From positions 38,528 to 102,527 of the forward strand of contig NZ_VUMZ01000009.1 of assembly GCF_009695915.1 (NCBI RefSeq): DNA of 64,000 nt. Direction: 5' to 3'. The notes under the pieces were generated by a model that had not been told where the DNA came from, did no database searches, and worked only from the letters and a program-made list of their open reading frames with translations. Source of the DNA: Hornefia butyriciproducens (GTDB lineage: Bacteria; Bacillota; Clostridia; Peptostreptococcales; Anaerovoracaceae). The position numbers and the translations under genes are program-made. Positions 61,827 through 64,000 of this stretch are shown here, one piece after another. The stretch's first letter is position 1. Every line of letters starts with the position of its first letter.

Positions 61827-61961
61827 AATCTTTTAGTCTCCTTCATCAAATGTTCATTTAACTTGGAAGACCGTCTCGGTTTCTTCATTATACCACAAGC
61901 CCTTCCCTTCGCTAAGATAAAATAAACATTATTTTAATTACTATTTCTTCTATTCTGTCAC

Positions 61962-62171
61962 TTAAACTGTATTGGCTGTGTCCAGATAATCTTCAAATAA
62001 TTTTCTTTTGAACCGGATATGCGAACCAACTTCCAAAATAAAATCTGCTCCTTCATTTTCACCTGCGATTTGTCTCAATCTCTTTTCTCCAATTCCGTAA
62101 TATTCTGCTGCTTCGGAAACATTTAAAGAATATTTCTGCCAAACAGGTATTGTTTTTTCTGTATGATTCAT
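61962..62171 (-). CDS. xis: Excisionase (Tn916 Xis type)
   Basis: The 69-residue protein has a winged-helix excisionase fold: YSLNVSEAAEYYGIGEKRLR and SHIRFKRKLFEDYL. Tn916 Xis is of the same size and begins similarly. ATG 62171 overlaps the stop of the DnaC-like gene (ATGA) and has AGGAGG 7 bases upstream; a longer start at 62282 lacks one. It directs the integrase toward excision. Confidence 0.9.
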   Translation of the reverse strand: MNHTEKTIPVWQKYSLNVSEAAEYYGIGEKRLRQIAGENEGADFILEVGSHIRFKRKLFEDYLDTANTV

Positions 62172-62983
62172 TCGCATTCCTCCTCCCCTCTGTTTGTATT
62201 CAACAGCGTTTTCGCTTTCTCCATTTTCATACTTGCAATCACTTCTCGTTTGCTTGCGCCTCCAACATACATTGGTGTACACATTTCCAAAATACGGTCA
62301 TAGATACGCCTTTTATCCAACATGGTCTCGCTTTTTATTTCTTTCAGTGGAAGATTAGTTGTGATGATCAAAGGTCGTCCTGAACGGATCCTGCGGTCTA
62401 TGACGCTAAAAATAATTCCTAACGCATATTCTGAATTTCGTTCCACTCCAAGATCATCAATAATCAAAAGCTGATACGAAGCCAATGCATTGATATATTC
62501 CGTTTTGTCTGCCAGTGGAAATATATCATCGATAATGGTATTGAAGTTGGTCATCTTTACCGTTACTTCTCGTTTAAGAAGATCGTTGGCTATGCACCCG
62601 GCAGCATAACTTTTCCCGGTACCAACCGGTCCCCAGAACAAACAGCCTATATGATTTCTTTGCATTTTCTCCCAGTTATCAACATAATTTTTTGCCTTAT
62701 GCATTACCGCATCTGACATATCTGCATTCTCAAATATCCACTCTTCCATTCTGCTCTCGTCAAAACAGATGCTCGTATTTCTGCTGACTAATTCCCGGTG
62801 TTCTTTGTCTTTAAAATATTTTTGTTCTTCTTCATACGCTTTTCTGTCACAGGCACATTGCCTGGAATGTTTCTTCATCCCCATAAATCCACCCTCAGGG
62901 AAAAAAGCTTCTTTCGCTTCCCCACAGACTTTGCAGTATTGCAAACCATCACTACCTACACATACGGTATCTTCTTCTCTCAT
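62168..62983 (-). CDS. DnaC-like replicative helicase loader ATPase
   Basis: The 271-residue protein has a four-cysteine zinc motif at its start (CKVCG and CACD, 24 residues apart) and an AAA+ ATPase domain with Walker A GPVGTGKSYAAG, Walker B LLIIDDLGVE, and RRIYDRI near the end. DnaC/DnaI-type proteins load the replicative helicase; in integrative elements they support replication after excision. The IstB family is related but lacks this zinc end. ATG 62983 overlaps the RepA stop (TGATG). It precedes xis in the same transcript. Confidence 0.88.
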   Translation of the reverse strand: MREEDTVCVGSDGLQYCKVCGEAKEAFFPEGGFMGMKKHSRQCACDRKAYEEEQKYFKDKEHRELVSRNTSICFDESRMEEWIFENADMSDAVMHKAKNYVDNWEKMQRNHIGCLFWGPVGTGKSYAAGCIANDLLKREVTVKMTNFNTIIDDIFPLADKTEYINALASYQLLIIDDLGVERNSEYALGIIFSVIDRRIRSGRPLIITTNLPLKEIKSETMLDKRRIYDRILEMCTPMYVGGASKREVIASMKMEKAKTLLNTNRGEEECE

Positions 62984-63510
62984 CACAAACTCTCTCCTTC
63001 CCCATAGCAATAATTTACTTCATGATATTTATTTCTTTTATATTTCTCAGTTACTTTACTAGGTGCCATATTTTCGACTCCTGCACAGCCATTTTTACGA
63101 CCAGATGATGGATGCTTTTCCGACTCTATTACAGCCATCTTTTCAACCGCCTTATCATCAACCGTCTGTAAAGCTATCTCATCAGATGGAATTTTTACAT
63201 ATAAATGATTGGGTTTTGAAAATCCACCGGATCTGCGAACCAATAGCCCCACATCATCTAATTCCTTCAATGCTGTTTTTACAGAAGATTTGCATTTGTC
63301 GATTTGAACAGACAATTCCTCTATAGGAAATATCAGATAAACATTTCCATACTTGTCTATCCAGCTATTCTTTCTCGATATCCGTGCCCGGTCATACAAA
63401 ATCATATAAAGAAATTTTGCATTTTGAGAAATGCGCAGCTTCAGCAAAAACTTCGGAAACTGGAAGTACTGAAGCATCTGCTCTGACTCCTTCATGTATT
63501 CATATTTCAT
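62983..63510 (-). CDS. RepA-like replication initiator
   Basis: The 175-residue protein begins with YFQFPKFLLKLRISQNAKFLY and LYDRARISRKNSWIDKYGNVY (each in part), the start of the replication initiator A N-terminal domain (PF06970). This is a winged helix with a long linker (DDVGLLVRRSGGFSKPNHLYV) and a Lys/Ser-rich tail. It is the first gene of the element transcript, with the 80-base repeats directly upstream as likely binding sites. The start ATG 63510 has GAGAAAAGAATG nearby and no perfect Shine-Dalgarno. Confidence 0.82.
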   Translation of the reverse strand: MKYEYMKESEQMLQYFQFPKFLLKLRISQNAKFLYMILYDRARISRKNSWIDKYGNVYLIFPIEELSVQIDKCKSSVKTALKELDDVGLLVRRSGGFSKPNHLYVKIPSDEIALQTVDDKAVEKMAVIESEKHPSSGRKNGCAGVENMAPSKVTEKYKRNKYHEVNYCYGEGESL

Positions 63511-63566
63511 TCTTTTCTCGCCTCATTTCTGTTTCTAACTGTTGTAAAAATCATTTTTATGCCGGC

Positions 63567-63726
63567 CAAAAAATGTTCTTACACTTATACAAAAGATGAA
63601 GGGCATAAATACAGCCTCTTGATGAAAAAATTTTTATTTTTTTCTGTCAAAAACACTCTTACACAATACGAAACGCTGAGAGGCATTTTTACAGCCCCCT
63701 GAGGAAAACTTTTTTATTTTTTCGAT
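63567..63726. repeat. Two imperfect 80-base direct repeats upstream of repA
   Basis: Copy 1 (63567-63646) and copy 2 (63647-63726) share CTTACAC (63578 and 63658), TACAGCC (63610 and 63690), TGA-GAAAA (63620 and 63700) and a T-run with ATTTTTT, all at an exact 80-base offset. A third partial copy in inverted orientation (TGTAAAAATCATTTTTATGCC) precedes them near 63543. The position suggests iterons or tandem promoters of the replication gene. Confidence 0.7.
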
Positions 63727-63729
63727 TAA

Positions 63730-63912
63730 TTAAATATTTGAAAACAAAAAACACTCACCTATTCCTGGTGAATGCCTTATCAAATTTTTCTTATTTTGTT
63801 GTCTGTGACGCTTATCCAGATATGCCTGCATATCTGCTAAAATATAATTGCCAGCAATTATATTTTCACGTGGTGAGTATTCCGGAGTGAAATCCATCAC
63901 CTGTCCGGCCAT
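63730..63912 (-). CDS. Possible small protein of the element, unrecognised
   Basis: A 60-codon frame (start ATG 63912) reads as a plausible helical protein (NYILADMQAYLDKRHRQQ), Lys/Arg/Gln-rich and soluble. It has no good ribosome site and no family that I know, and it lies between the 80-base repeats and the terminal repeats. It could be a fragment of a longer gene of which the rest is lost, or chance. Confidence 0.3.
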   Translation of the reverse strand: MAGQVMDFTPEYSPRENIIAGNYILADMQAYLDKRHRQQNKKNLIRHSPGIGECFLFSNI

Positions 63913-63913
63913 T

Positions 63914-63969
63914 GGAAATCACCATTCCGGTCAAACGGAAATCAGCATTCCAGAGATGGAAATCACCAA
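63914..63969. repeat. Three GGAAATCA(C/G)CATTCC repeats at the window edge
   Basis: Copies at 63914-63928 (GGAAATCACCATTCC) and 63937-63951 (GGAAATCAGCATTCC) and a partial copy at 63958-63969 (GGAAATCACCAA) are spaced 23 and 21 bases apart. Multiple short repeats of this kind are found inside IS21-family ends; I recall similar GGTGATTTCC runs in clostridial IS21 elements, but no istA/istB is in view, so this is only a suggestion. Confidence 0.55.
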
Positions 63970-64000
63970 TATCCTTTCTTAGAATAGTGATATGCACCTT

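Larger units (their letters stand above)
60562..64000. mobile_element. Integrative element, integrase end (Tn916-type integrase, replication genes)
   Basis: From about 60.5 kb the sequence becomes visibly AT-rich, with A/T-ending codons, unlike the preceding 60 kb. Four overlapping minus-strand genes (RepA-like, DnaC-like, xis, int) form a typical core of a small integrative and mobilisable element. The left boundary is probably between the LMW-PTP start (60447) and the int stop (60627). The right end is outside the window. No conjugation or cargo gene is visible in this part. Confidence 0.75.

Noticed and set aside
61827..61961. A gene between int and xis
   Set aside because: The 135 bases hold no open frame with a ribosome site; Tn916-type elements normally have a short gap here.

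Overview
The window reads as a chromosomal segment of an anaerobic, fermentative Gram-positive bacterium of the class Clostridia. The evidence is an [FeFe]-hydrogenase maturase (HydF), a complete six-gene Rnf complex, a clostridial FabK-type fatty acid synthesis operon, a clostridial thiolase, AGGAGG ribosome sites and a lipoprotein ApbE. Codon use and GC-rich spacers fit a moderately GC-rich member of Eubacteriales; a relative of Anaerovoracaceae/Mogibacterium is a guess I cannot test here. I saw no rRNA or tRNA gene and no CRISPR array.

Layout. 1-530 is the end of hydF, followed by about 700 bases without a credible gene. 1257-12325 is one long, tightly overlapping operon for malonyl-CoA and fatty acid synthesis (acpP, accB, accC, accD, accA, fabH, fabK, a second FabK-like flavoprotein, fabD, fabG, fabF, fabZ). 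It ends in a MarR/FabT-like regulator. A 42-base near-perfect AT palindrome lies over the predicted transcription start of the operon and is the obvious candidate operator. An RND-type exporter with a large coiled-coil insert follows at 12369-16037. 16102-27773 holds single genes and small operons: an AEC transporter, ThrH, a flavin reductase-like protein, AzlCD with a divergent LysR regulator, a patatin, a sirtuin overlapping SurE, thiolase, a polysaccharide deacetylase, a small membrane protein and an iron-sulfur protein.

28136-34916 encodes three adjacent membrane proteins: a one-TM protein with seven Q/Y/G/P-rich tandem repeats, a zinc-ribbon protein with a long acidic disordered region, a Q/P-rich repeat and a C-terminal TM, and a UPF0182 protein. 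This cluster is the least explained part of the window. 35009-42400 carries a long glutamine synthetase-like protein, SerRS, a TIGR00300/LOR-SDH (archaeal ornithine cyclodeaminase-like) protein, cardiolipin synthase and an Orn/Lys/Arg decarboxylase. 42641-47945 is rnfCDGEAB, the ion-pumping ferredoxin:NAD+ oxidoreductase.

48808-57399 contains a divergent pair of operons that makes sense beside Rnf. On the minus strand are a NusG-domain-II protein, a Gx-type membrane protein and an Xaa-Pro aminopeptidase. On the plus strand are a lipoprotein ApbE flavin transferase and two fused ATPase-FtsX ABC transporters. ApbE is the enzyme that would attach FMN to RnfD and RnfG. 57589-59797 pairs a MocR regulator (lacking the usual PLP-binding lysine) with an ECF transporter S component, suggesting vitamin B6 uptake. 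After an LMW protein tyrosine phosphatase, the sequence turns visibly AT-rich at about 60.5 kb. From there to the end it is the integrase end of an integrative element (Tn916-type integrase, excisionase, DnaC-like loader, RepA-like initiator, 80-base repeats). It runs off the window in repeats that resemble an IS21-type end.
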